A DNA stretch of 8,601 bases from the NCBI GenBank assembly GCA_020201295.1, contig JAIVHA010000061.1, forward strand, positions 6,535 through 15,135. The letters are read 5' to 3'. The position numbers and the translations under genes are program-made. How positions within the stretch are numbered: position 1 is the stretch's first letter; each line of letters opens with the position of its first letter. Origin of the DNA: Lysobacteraceae bacterium (GTDB lineage Bacteria > Pseudomonadota > Gammaproteobacteria > DSM-19610). Below the pieces are notes generated by a model. The model saw only the letters and a list, made by a program, of their open reading frames with translations. It was not told where the DNA came from and did no database searches. Shown in pieces: positions 1-5,747 of the stretch.

Positions 1-991
1 CCGGTGTGCCGTCCTCCAGGGTGAACTCGCCCAGCAGGTAGGGATCGGCGCCCGGGGTGTGGGTGGAGATGGGCTTGTTCAAGTCGCGGTCCCACCACAG
101 CTTGTTCTGCGGGTCGAAGCAGCCTTCCTCCACCGGCACCTCGAAGCGCACGAACATGCCTTCCTCGGAGCTCTTGGTATCCAGGTTCACCAGTTCGGCG
201 GCGTTGGAGTACTGGATCAGGAAGTCGCGGTCATAGAGGCCGGTCTTGATGATCTCGTGGATCAGGGCCAGGAACAGGGCGCCGTCGGTGCCCGGTTTGA
301 TGGGTACCCACTCGTCGGCGATGGCCGAGTAGCCGGTGCGCACCGGGTTGATGGAGATGAACTTGCCGCCATGGCGCTTGAACTTGGACAGCTCCATTTT
401 CAGCGGGTTGGAGTGATGGTCCTCGGCGGTGCCGATCATCACGAACAACTTGGCGCGTTCCAGGTCCGGGCCGCCGAACTCCCAGAAGGAGCCGCCGATG
501 GTGTAGATCATGCCGGCGGCCATGTTCACCGAGCAGAAGCCGCCGTGGGCGGCATAGTTGGGCGTGCCGTAGTTCTTGGCGAACAGGCCGGTCAGGGCCT
601 GCATCTGGTCGCGGCCGGTGAACAGGGCGAACTTGCGCGGGTCGGTGGCGCGGATGTGGGCCAGGCGCTCTTCCAGCATATTGAAGGCCTCGTCCCAGGA
701 GATCTCCTCGAATTCGTTGGTGCCGCGTTCGGCACCGGGCTTGCGGCGCAACGGCCTGGTCAGGCGCGCCGGCGAGTACTGCTTCATGATCCCGGAGGAG
801 CCCTTGGCGCAGATGATGCCCTTGTTCAGAGGGTGGTCCGGGTTGCCCTGGATGTAGCGCACCTCGCCGTCGCGCAGGGTGACGCGAATGCCGCAACGGC
901 AGGCGCACATATAGCAGGTGGTGTTGCGGGTCTCGATGCGGCTGCCCTGGTCGGCGGCCTTGAGGACGGGGTCATGAATGGGGTTGGCCAT
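1..991 (-). CDS. soeA: SoeA-like sulfite dehydrogenase molybdopterin subunit (5' part, runs off left edge)
   Basis: About 330 N-terminal codons are open with no stop; the gene continues beyond the window. The protein is a DMSO-reductase-family molybdopterin oxidoreductase. Cys26, Cys29, Cys33 and Cys61 (CYMCACRC then GIICAKG) form the N-terminal 4Fe-4S site, and Cys153 in HGGFCSVNMA is the likely Mo ligand. There is no twin-arginine signal at the start (MANPIHDPVLK), which fits the cytoplasm-facing SoeABC enzyme rather than exported thiosulfate, polysulfide or tetrathionate reductases. SoeABC is known to oxidise sulfite to sulfate and pass electrons to quinone. The ATG is chosen for the AGGA seven bases upstream and the family-like N-terminus. 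The gene diverges from sat, another sulfite-to-sulfate gene. The soeB and soeC partners would lie outside. The family is certain; the specific substrate is inferred from context and the missing Tat signal. Confidence 0.85.
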   Translation of the reverse strand, partial: MANPIHDPVLKAADQGSRIETRNTTCYMCACRCGIRVTLRDGEVRYIQGNPDHPLNKGIICAKGSSGIMKQYSPARLTRPLRRKPGAERGTNEFEEISWDEAFNMLEERLAHIRATDPRKFALFTGRDQMQALTGLFAKNYGTPNYAAHGGFCSVNMAAGMIYTIGGSFWEFGGPDLERAKLFVMIGTAEDHHSNPLKMELSKFKRHGGKFISINPVRTGYSAIADEWVPIKPGTDGALFLALIHEIIKTGLYDRDFLIQYSNAAELVNLDTKSSEEGMFVRFEVPVEEGCFDPQNKLWWDRDLNKPISTHTPGADPYLLGEFTLEDGTP

Positions 992-1335
992 GATGATTTC
1001 CTGGGGCGCTCAGCGAGCTGGCTGTAGGATGGGGGGAGAATCGTATCCGGGAGCGTTTCTTGACGCCAATCAAGAAAGTAAAAAACGTCATAAAATATTA
1101 TAATATGCTAATTTATTAATTGAAATGAATCAATGTAAATTCAATAACCTGTGCATGGATTCATTAAATAAGGTGGGCTTATGCGTGGGAAAGATAAAAC
1201 TGGTTGGCATTCTGATTTACAGCCTCTATGGTATGCATCCCCGCCGCTGGACGGGTCCGGGCTGCCCGCGCCGAAAAGGCCGCACGGCGCACCAAGTAAA
1301 CCATATATCACGCATACCGTGTTGGAAGGAGTCTC
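992..1335. promoter_or_regulatory. Divergent soeA/sat control region with AT-rich core
   Basis: This 344-base gap separates two divergent genes. Positions about 1075-1170 are very AT-rich in an otherwise GC-rich window. The palindrome ATTATAAT at 1097-1104 gives a TATAAT -10-like box on both strands, but neither has a good -35 at standard spacing. On the plus strand TTGAAA (1120-1125) lies 17 bases before AATAAC (1143-1148), a possible sat promoter. The sat leader (about 1200-1335) is GC-rich with possible pairing: GCGCCG (1268-1273) with CGGCGC (1285-1290), and GGTATGC (1230-1236) with GCATACC (1312-1318), the latter ending six bases before the sat ribosome site. No known riboswitch was recognised. 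An open frame at 1125-1412 shows no protein-like features. The promoter assignments are guesses from sequence. Confidence 0.45.
1324..1331 (+). promoter_or_regulatory. Ribosome binding site of sat
   Basis: GGAAGGAG lies four bases before the ATG at 1336 and fixes that start. It is the strongest Shine-Dalgarno match seen in the window, as expected for a highly expressed energy-metabolism enzyme. Confidence 0.8.
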
Positions 1336-2553
1336 ATGTCGAATCTGGTGAAACCCCATGGCGGGGGGGGTCTGAAGCCCCTGCTGCTGGTAGGGGACGC
1401 GCTCGCCGCTGAACAACAGCGCGCCGCCGGCCTGCCCAAAGTCAATGTATCCTCCCGCGAGGCTGGCGACATCATCATGATGGGCATCGGTGGCTTCACC
1501 CCCCTCGATGGCTTCATGACCCATGCCGACTGGGAGGGCGTCTGTGACGGCATGAAGATGGCCAACGGCCTGTTCTGGCCCATCCCGGTCACGCTCTCCA
1601 CCGACGAGGCCACCGCCAAGGGACTCAAGGAGGGCGACGACGTCGCCCTGTTCGACCCGGAACGAAACGAGATCCTCGCCACCATGCGGGTGACCGAGAA
1701 GTACGGCATCGACAAGGCCCACGAGTGCATGATGGTCTACAAGACCACCGACGAGGAGCATCCGGGCGTCAAGATGGTGATGGCGCAGGGCGCCGTCAAC
1801 CTGGCCGGCCCCATCAAGGTGTTGTCCCAGGGCGGTTTCCCGGAAGAGTACGGCGACCAGTTCATGACCCCGGCGCAGACCCGCGCCGAATTCGAGAAGC
1901 GCGGCTGGCATTCCATCGCCGCCTTCCAGACCCGCAACCCCATGCACCGCTCCCACGAGTACCTGGCCAAGATCGCCGTGGAGACCCTGGACGGCGTGCT
2001 GATCCACTCCCTGCTCGGCAAGCTCAAGCCCGGCGACATCCCCGCCGACGTGCGCAGCAAGGCCATCGGCGTGCTGATCGACAAATACTTTGCCAAGAAT
2101 ACCGTGATCCAGGCGGGCTATCCCCTGGACATGCGTTATGCCGGTCCCCGCGAGGCCCTGCTGCATGCCCTGTTCCGCCAGAACTACGGTTGTTCGCACC
2201 AGATCGTGGGACGCGACCACGCCGGCGTGGGCGACTACTACGGGCCCTTCGACGCCCACCACATCTTCGACCAGATCCCCGCCGATGCCCTGGAGACCCA
2301 GCCGCTCAAGATCGACTGGACCTTCTGGTGCGACAAGTGCGACGGCATGGCATCCATGAAGACCTGCCCGCACGAGGCCAGCGACCGTATCCTGTTGTCC
2401 GGCACCAAGCTGCGCAAGGCCCTGTCGGAAGGTGAGGATGTATCCAGCAAGTTCTCGCGCCCCGAAGTGCTGGAGATCCTGCGTGCCTACTACGGCAGCA
2501 TCAAGGACGAGGACAAGGTTGAAGTGAAGCTGAGCGGCCATTCGGCCAAGTAA
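1336..2553 (+). CDS. sat: Sulfate adenylyltransferase (ATP sulfurylase), dissimilatory type
   Basis: The 405-residue protein is a full-length homo-oligomeric ATP sulfurylase. Visible motifs are QTRNPMHRSH from Gln198 (nucleotide-binding QxRNPxH/HRxH), GRDHAGVGDYYGPFDAHH from Gly292, and a late LSGTKLRKAL. Cys332, Cys335, Cys344 and His346 (CDKC...TCPH) match the zinc site found in dissimilatory bacterial and archaeal Sat proteins, unlike the unrelated CysDN enzyme of assimilation. In sulfur oxidisers Sat runs in the ATP-forming direction: APS plus pyrophosphate gives sulfate plus ATP, in the cytoplasm. The AprAB partner is not in this window. The gene diverges from soeA and ends 23 bases before a REP palindrome. 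A run of eight G (1363-1370) sits within codons 9-12. An antisense open frame spans the whole gene but is a codon-bias shadow. Confidence 0.97.
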   Translation: MSNLVKPHGGGGLKPLLLVGDALAAEQQRAAGLPKVNVSSREAGDIIMMGIGGFTPLDGFMTHADWEGVCDGMKMANGLFWPIPVTLSTDEATAKGLKEGDDVALFDPERNEILATMRVTEKYGIDKAHECMMVYKTTDEEHPGVKMVMAQGAVNLAGPIKVLSQGGFPEEYGDQFMTPAQTRAEFEKRGWHSIAAFQTRNPMHRSHEYLAKIAVETLDGVLIHSLLGKLKPGDIPADVRSKAIGVLIDKYFAKNTVIQAGYPLDMRYAGPREALLHALFRQNYGCSHQIVGRDHAGVGDYYGPFDAHHIFDQIPADALETQPLKIDWTFWCDKCDGMASMKTCPHEASDRILLSGTKLRKALSEGEDVSSKFSRPEVLEILRAYYGSIKDEDKVEVKLSGHSAK

Positions 2554-2576
2554 ACCCGATCATTGCAAAATCTCTC

Positions 2577-2628
2577 CTGTAGGAGCGGCGCGAGCCGCGA
2601 GCATTCGCGGCTCGCGCCGCTCCTACAG
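2577..2628. repeat. Perfect REP-type palindrome (inner-hairpin-only copy)
   Basis: Arms 2577-2600 and 2605-2628 are exact inverted copies of 24 bases around the four-base loop GCAT. Each arm starts CTGTAGGAGCGGC and ends GCCGCGA, and can itself fold a small hairpin (GCGGC / GCCGC around GCGA). This is the usual architecture of two inverted REPs, or REPIN. It shares the outer and inner blocks with the copies at 5151-5227 and 7444-7623 but has a different centre (GCGA instead of CTCT) and lacks their TTCCGTG arrays. It sits between the convergent sat and the truncated PstS-like gene, where it could also limit read-through; no T-run follows, so it is not a classical intrinsic terminator. Confidence 0.9.
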
Positions 2629-2641
2629 TGCCCAAGCCGAT

Positions 2642-3094
2642 CTACTCACAGGCCCCGTCCCCGCCCAGTTCCTTCCAGTTGGTGATCCTGCCGAGGAAGA
2701 TATCCTGCAATTGATCCAGGGTCACATCGTTTAGGGGGTTATCGGGATGGACGATGACCGCCAGGGCGTCCCAGGCCACGGGCACCAGGGTCGCGTGTTC
2801 CTCGGCTCCTTCGTTGGGCAGTTTCAGCCGGCTGGTACCGCCGATGTCCGTCTCCCCGGAGGCGACATCGCGTATGCCCTTGGTGGCCCCGCCACCGGAA
2901 ATGTTGATCTTGACGCCCGTACGTTCTTCGTACAGTTTTGCCAGGTCATCCATGTAGGCATGGCGGCTGATGCCACAGCCCGTCCAGTTCAGGGTGACCC
3001 CCGCACTGGCGGGTGCCAGGTCGGCACGGGCGGTTCCGGTAAGCACGAGCAAGGCGATGGCAAGCCAGGTTGAACAGGCTGGGCGGATTGACAT
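2642..3094 (-). pseudogene. PstS-like periplasmic binding protein, C-terminally truncated
   Basis: The 150-residue reading frame begins with a clear Sec signal peptide (residues 1-24, hydrophobic core LAIALLVLTG, cleavage after ARA). It continues with the first lobe of a PstS-type ABC transporter solute-binding protein: GCGISRHAYMDDLAKLYEE, then SGGGATKGIRDV and DIGGTSR, then VHPDNPLNDVTLDQLQDIF and ITNWKELGG. PstS-like proteins normally run to roughly 270-330 residues. Here the match stops right after WKELGG, with five unrelated residues and a TAG stop, 13 bases from the REP palindrome, so the second lobe is missing. A good ribosome site (AAGGGGG) precedes the ATG. No permease or ATPase genes adjoin it. 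The ligand could be phosphate or another oxyanion. The remnant probably cannot bind it in the normal cleft between two lobes. Confidence 0.75.
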
Positions 3095-3282
3095 GGTGAA
3101 CCCCCTTGGTGGATCAAAATGGATGCGGTTCTTGTTTTCTTGTACAGGGAAAGATGTCGTGGCATCTTGATCTGTTCCACAAAGCGCAAGACGTACGACA
3201 AGGTCAGGTGTAGTGAATTGAAAAAAATAGGGTATTTGTCCGGCCCCTCAGGCACTGGCTGCGCCAGGCGCCCGCTGCGGCC
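3095..3282. other. Divergent intergenic gap between PstS-like remnant and methyltransferase
   Basis: The 188 bases hold the upstream regions of both neighbours. A six-base inverted repeat, AAGATG (3151-3156) and CATCTT (3163-3168) around TCGTGG, might be an operator or a chance dyad. I could not recognise a Pho box or convincing promoter pair. The reading frame of the methyltransferase stays open upstream to 3217 but contains no ATG or GTG start there. Confidence 0.3.
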
Positions 3283-3873
3283 ATGAGTGAGGACTACCTG
3301 GCGCGAATCCGCGCGGACAATGTCTTGTCCACCACCCTGCGTGGCCAACCGCTGACCTTCCACAGTACCTGGGGCCTGTTCTCGCCGCGGGAGATCGACG
3401 AAGGGACGGAATTGCTGCTGCGCCATATCGAGGTGCGGCCAGAGGATGATTGCCTGGATCTCGGCTGCGGCTATGGCCCCATCGGGATCACCCTCGCGAA
3501 ACTGGCCCCGGCCGGGCAGACCCTGATGGTGGACAAGGATTTCATCGCCGTCGAATACGCCAATCTCAATGCCCGCCTCAATCAGGTGCCCAATGCCCGG
3601 GCCGTGCTCAGCAATGCCTTCCAGCATGTGGGTGAACACCGCTTCGATCTCATCGCCTCCAATGTGCCCGCCAAGGTGGGCAAGGAACTGCTGGCGATCA
3701 TGTTGCACGATGCCCATGCCCAGCTGCGCCCCGGCGGGCGCATCTGGGTGGTGACCATCACGGGGCTGCGGCGCCTGTTCGAACGCTCCCTCAAGGAGAT
3801 CTTCGGCAACTACGAGAAGGTCAAGCAGGGCAAGACCTATACGGTGGCCTGTGCCGTCAAGGCGGATGGTTGA
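3283..3873 (+). CDS. RsmC-like small class I SAM-dependent methyltransferase
   Basis: The 196-residue cytoplasmic protein has one Rossmann methyltransferase domain of the 'MTS' (methyltransferase small) type found in RsmC, which methylates guanine in 16S rRNA. The SAM-binding motif I is LDLGCGYGPIG (residues 58-68). The acidic residue after strand 2 is Asp84 in LMVDKD. Motif IV, normally NPPY/F/W, reads SNVPAK (126-131), so the Asn and the second Pro are kept but the first Pro and the aromatic are replaced. The late strands (LRPGGRIWVVTITGLRR) are normal. RsmC itself is about twice as long, with an extra N-terminal domain. This protein resembles only the catalytic half, so the substrate (RNA or other) is unknown. 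No clear Shine-Dalgarno site precedes the ATG. The phosphatase gene follows within five bases, or overlaps it, suggesting co-transcription. Confidence 0.8.
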   Translation: MSEDYLARIRADNVLSTTLRGQPLTFHSTWGLFSPREIDEGTELLLRHIEVRPEDDCLDLGCGYGPIGITLAKLAPAGQTLMVDKDFIAVEYANLNARLNQVPNARAVLSNAFQHVGEHRFDLIASNVPAKVGKELLAIMLHDAHAQLRPGGRIWVVTITGLRRLFERSLKEIFGNYEKVKQGKTYTVACAVKADG

Positions 3874-3877
3874 GGGC

Positions 3878-4459
3878 ATGGAAACCATCATCGACCTGAT
3901 TCGCCATGGCGAACCGGAAGGCGGCAGCCGTTATCGCGGCCATGGGGTCGACGATCCCCTGAGTGAGCGCGGCTGGTCACAGATGTGGAGGGCCGTGGGC
4001 GATCATGCTCCCTGGCAGGTGGTCGTCAGCTCACCCCTGCGGCGCTGCCGCGCCTTCGCGGAGGCCCTGGCCGAACGTCATGGCCTGACGGTCGAGGTGG
4101 ACGAGCGTTTCCGCGAAATCGGCTTCGGCACCTGGGAGGGCCGCGGCCGGGAAGAATTGCAGCGCGAGCGGCCCGAAGAGTACGCCGCCTTCTATCAGGA
4201 CCCGGTGCATGCGCGTCCTCCCGGGGCCGAGGACCTGGATGCCTTCATTGCACGGGTGGTGGCCGGTTACGAGGAGATGGTGCAGGCCCACAGTGGCCGT
4301 CATTGCCTGCTGGTGTCCCATGCGGGCGTGATGCGTGCCATCTTGGCACATATCGTCCAGGCCTCTCCCGCGGGTCTGTATCGCATGCAGATTCCCAACG
4401 CTACAGCAAGCGCATCCTGGCCATCATGGCCGAGGCGGAGCAGGTCATCGCGGAGCTGA
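3878..4459 (+). CDS. Histidine phosphatase (CobC/phosphoglycerate mutase superfamily), C-terminus replaced
   Basis: The protein opens with METIIDLIRHGEP; His10 of RHG is the phospho-acceptor. Further superfamily residues follow in SSPLRRCRAFAEAL, FREIGFGTWEGR (acid catalyst region) and LLVSHAGVMRAIL (second catalytic His). This resembles alpha-ribazole phosphatase-type enzymes of about 195-205 residues, but the true substrate cannot be read from sequence. The ATG at 3878 places RHG at the usual distance; an in-frame ATG at 3866, preceded by AAGG and overlapping the methyltransferase end, is an alternative. Native similarity ends at about residue 174 (RMQIPN, position about 4400). The last 19 codons (about TASASWPSWPRRSRSSRS) are out-of-frame LysR sequence. 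All catalytic residues survive, so activity is possible, but the C-terminal strand and helix are lost. Confidence 0.75.
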   Translation: METIIDLIRHGEPEGGSRYRGHGVDDPLSERGWSQMWRAVGDHAPWQVVVSSPLRRCRAFAEALAERHGLTVEVDERFREIGFGTWEGRGREELQRERPEEYAAFYQDPVHARPPGAEDLDAFIARVVAGYEEMVQAHSGRHCLLVSHAGVMRAILAHIVQASPAGLYRMQIPNATASASWPSWPRRSRSSRS

Positions 4460-5121
4460 AGGGAGTGTCGCGCGGACGCCTGACCATCACGGTTGCCAGC
4501 ACCGCCAACTATTTCGTGCCGCGCCTCTGGGCCAGCTTTCGTGCGCAGCATCCGGATGTGAATGTCAGCCTCGATGTCACCAACCGTGCCGGACTGATCC
4601 AGGCGCTGGCGGATAATGCCGCCGACCTGGTGATCATGGGCCAGCCACCGGAACACCTCGACCTGGTGGCCGAGAGTTTCATGCCGAACCCGCTGGTGGT
4701 GGTGGCGCCCCCCAATCACCCGCTGGCGCGCAAGAAAAACATCCCCCTGGGTCGCTTGCAGGAGGAAATCTTCCTGGTGCGCGAACCGGGATCCGGCACC
4801 CGTTCACTCATGGAGCGGGTGTTCGCGGAAAAACACCTGGAGCTGTCCACGTCCATGGAGATGAGCAGTACCGAGGCCATCAAGCAGGGGGTGGAGGCCG
4901 GCCTGGGGCTGGCGTTGCTGCCGGTGCATACCCTGGAAATGGAATCGGCCCTGAAGCGCCTGGTCATCCTGGATGTGGAGGGCTTTCCGGTGGTGCGCGA
5001 CTGGTACATCGTGCACCGCGCCGGCAAGCGCTTATCCGCCCTGGCGCAGTCCTTCAAGGACTTCGTCATGCGCGAGACGTCGGAAATCATCCCCGTGCCG
5101 GAAATGAAAAACCAGCGGTGA
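4402..5121 (+). pseudogene. CbbR-type LysR regulator remnant lacking its DNA-binding domain
   Basis: From Tyr at 4402 the frame reads YSKRILAIMAEAEQVIAELKG, the linker helix of a LysR-type regulator. The complete effector-binding domain follows: GRLTITVASTANYFVPRLWA, DLVIMGQPPEHLDLVAESF, NPLVVVAPPNHPLA, FLVREPGSGTRSLMERVF, MEMSSTEAIKQGVEAGLGLAL and VEGFPVVRDWYIVHR. The wording closely fits CbbR/RbcR proteins that control Calvin-cycle genes. The roughly 85-90 N-terminal residues with the helix-turn-helix are absent; histidine phosphatase sequence in another frame occupies the upstream side. An internal ATG at 4426 could start a 231-residue effector-domain-only protein, though no good ribosome site is seen. 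Without the DNA-binding domain it cannot act as a normal regulator. The family call is firm; the CbbR subtype is inferred from remembered sequence similarity. Confidence 0.8.
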
Positions 5122-5150
5122 GAAACGTGGGCTAGTGATCTATTGTCATG

Positions 5151-5227
5151 GGCTTCGCGGCCAGAGGCCGCTCCTACGGGGGCCTTGCATTACGATGTCA
5201 ATAATTTCCGTGTTTTTCCGTGGCCAT
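5151..5227 (+). repeat. Half copy of the REP + TTCCGTG composite repeat
   Basis: One REP arm (5155-5177, from TCGCGGCCAGAGGCC to CGCTCCTAC) is followed by a spacer and two TTCCGTG units at 5206-5212 and 5216-5222, ending in GGCCAT. Read in this orientation it aligns, spacer included, with the reverse complement of the left half of the element at 7444-7623; shared blocks are a G-rich start, a GCAT-like block, TTTCCGTGT and TTCCGTGGCCAT. The bases upstream (5122-5150) do not match the other half. It lies between the LysR remnant and the stop of the small ORF. Confidence 0.8.
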
Positions 5228-5254
5228 CAAGTCCGACAGGCTCCTAGGGGCCAT

Positions 5255-5488
5255 TCAGGATTTGGCGGGACGGCGAATGGTGCCGTCGAATACGGCCTGC
5301 GCCGTGTCGGTGGGGCCGTCTCCGTTGTAGAAGGCCTTGCGGACCATTTCTTCCTGCTTTTCGAACAGACGGATGTTGCCGCCGCCATGCCACTGGAAGT
5401 CGTCCGAAAGAATGCGAAATACCTCGGACCGGAATTCATGAAAGGTAATGGAAGCACCCTGCGGCGTTGTGACCTGCAACTTCTCCAT
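5255..5488 (-). CDS. Small hypothetical protein (77 aa)
   Basis: I do not recognise this protein. From the ATG at 5488 it reads MEKLQVTTPQGASITFHEFR and so on for 77 residues. It is soluble, mixed in charge, has no signal peptide or membrane segment, and contains one His-Gly-rich patch (WHGGGN, residues 33-38) and an amphipathic segment (FEKQEEMVRKAFYNG). The composition is protein-like and free of the Arg/Pro-rich bias of shadow frames here. The frame stays open upstream to 5599, but those 37 codons (RPRGECQGDAPARR and similar) look non-coding, so the shorter form is preferred; GGGGAA about nine bases upstream may be its ribosome site. It runs convergent to the LysR remnant and in the same direction as purK, 259 bases beyond the purK stop. 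It may be an unannotated small gene or chance. Confidence 0.5.
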   Translation of the reverse strand: MEKLQVTTPQGASITFHEFRSEVFRILSDDFQWHGGGNIRLFEKQEEMVRKAFYNGDGPTDTAQAVFDGTIRRPAKS

Positions 5489-5747
5489 AACGTTGTTTCC
5501 CCGGAGTCTTGTAAGTGGCCTTTGGGGGGGGTGCGGACGCCGCGCTGGCGCATCACCCTGGCACTCCCCCCGAGGTCTTGCGACCTTCTTATTGTTCAAG
5601 GCACCCCTGGAAGGGGCCTGGCTGGCGATTCTTGGTGTAGCCAGTCGGTGGAGGATAGGCCAAATCTCTGCTCAATGCCATTGATCGAAAAATAAAAATA
5701 TTAATTATTTGTTTTTAATGTATTTTATTTTTATTTGACGGAATAAT
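5489..5747. other. Gap between small ORF and purK: structured leader and AT-rich dyad
   Basis: No gene is supported here. Reading on the minus strand, the part nearest the small ORF has a hairpin AGGTC-GCAA-GACCT (5573-5586) with a GNRA-type tetraloop, a GC-rich dyad around 5537-5555, and a run of eight C (5524-5531, G on the plus strand). At the purK end, 5688-5735 is almost pure A/T and forms an imperfect dyad: AAAAATAAAAA at 5688-5698 against TTTTATTTTTAT ending at 5735. This follows the purK stop immediately, so it may help end purEK transcripts or act as an AT-rich upstream element for the small ORF. No clear -35/-10 pair was found. Confidence 0.35.

Noticed and set aside
59..1027. Plus-strand open frame of 322 codons across soeA
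   Set aside because: The minus strand encodes a clear molybdopterin oxidoreductase with Fe-S and Mo-ligand motifs; the plus frame gives Gly/Ala/His-rich shadow sequence.
1125..1412. Plus-strand small frame of 95 codons overlapping the sat start
   Set aside because: It covers the AT-rich promoter and leader, overlaps sat in another frame and has no ribosome site or protein-like pattern.
1141..2541. Long minus-strand open frame (466 codons) opposite sat
   Set aside because: It mirrors the sat codons exactly, has a low-complexity Gly/His/Val/Leu-rich translation with no recognisable domain, and is a known effect of GC-biased third positions.
3151..3168. AAGATG/CATCTT inverted repeat as an operator
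   Set aside because: Only six base pairs with no second copy or known consensus; chance occurrence is likely.
2989..3891. Minus-strand 300-codon frame opposite the methyltransferase
   Set aside because: The plus strand carries the SAM-binding motif LDLGCGYGPIG in a normal-length protein; the minus frame has no domain and overlaps the PstS-like signal peptide region.
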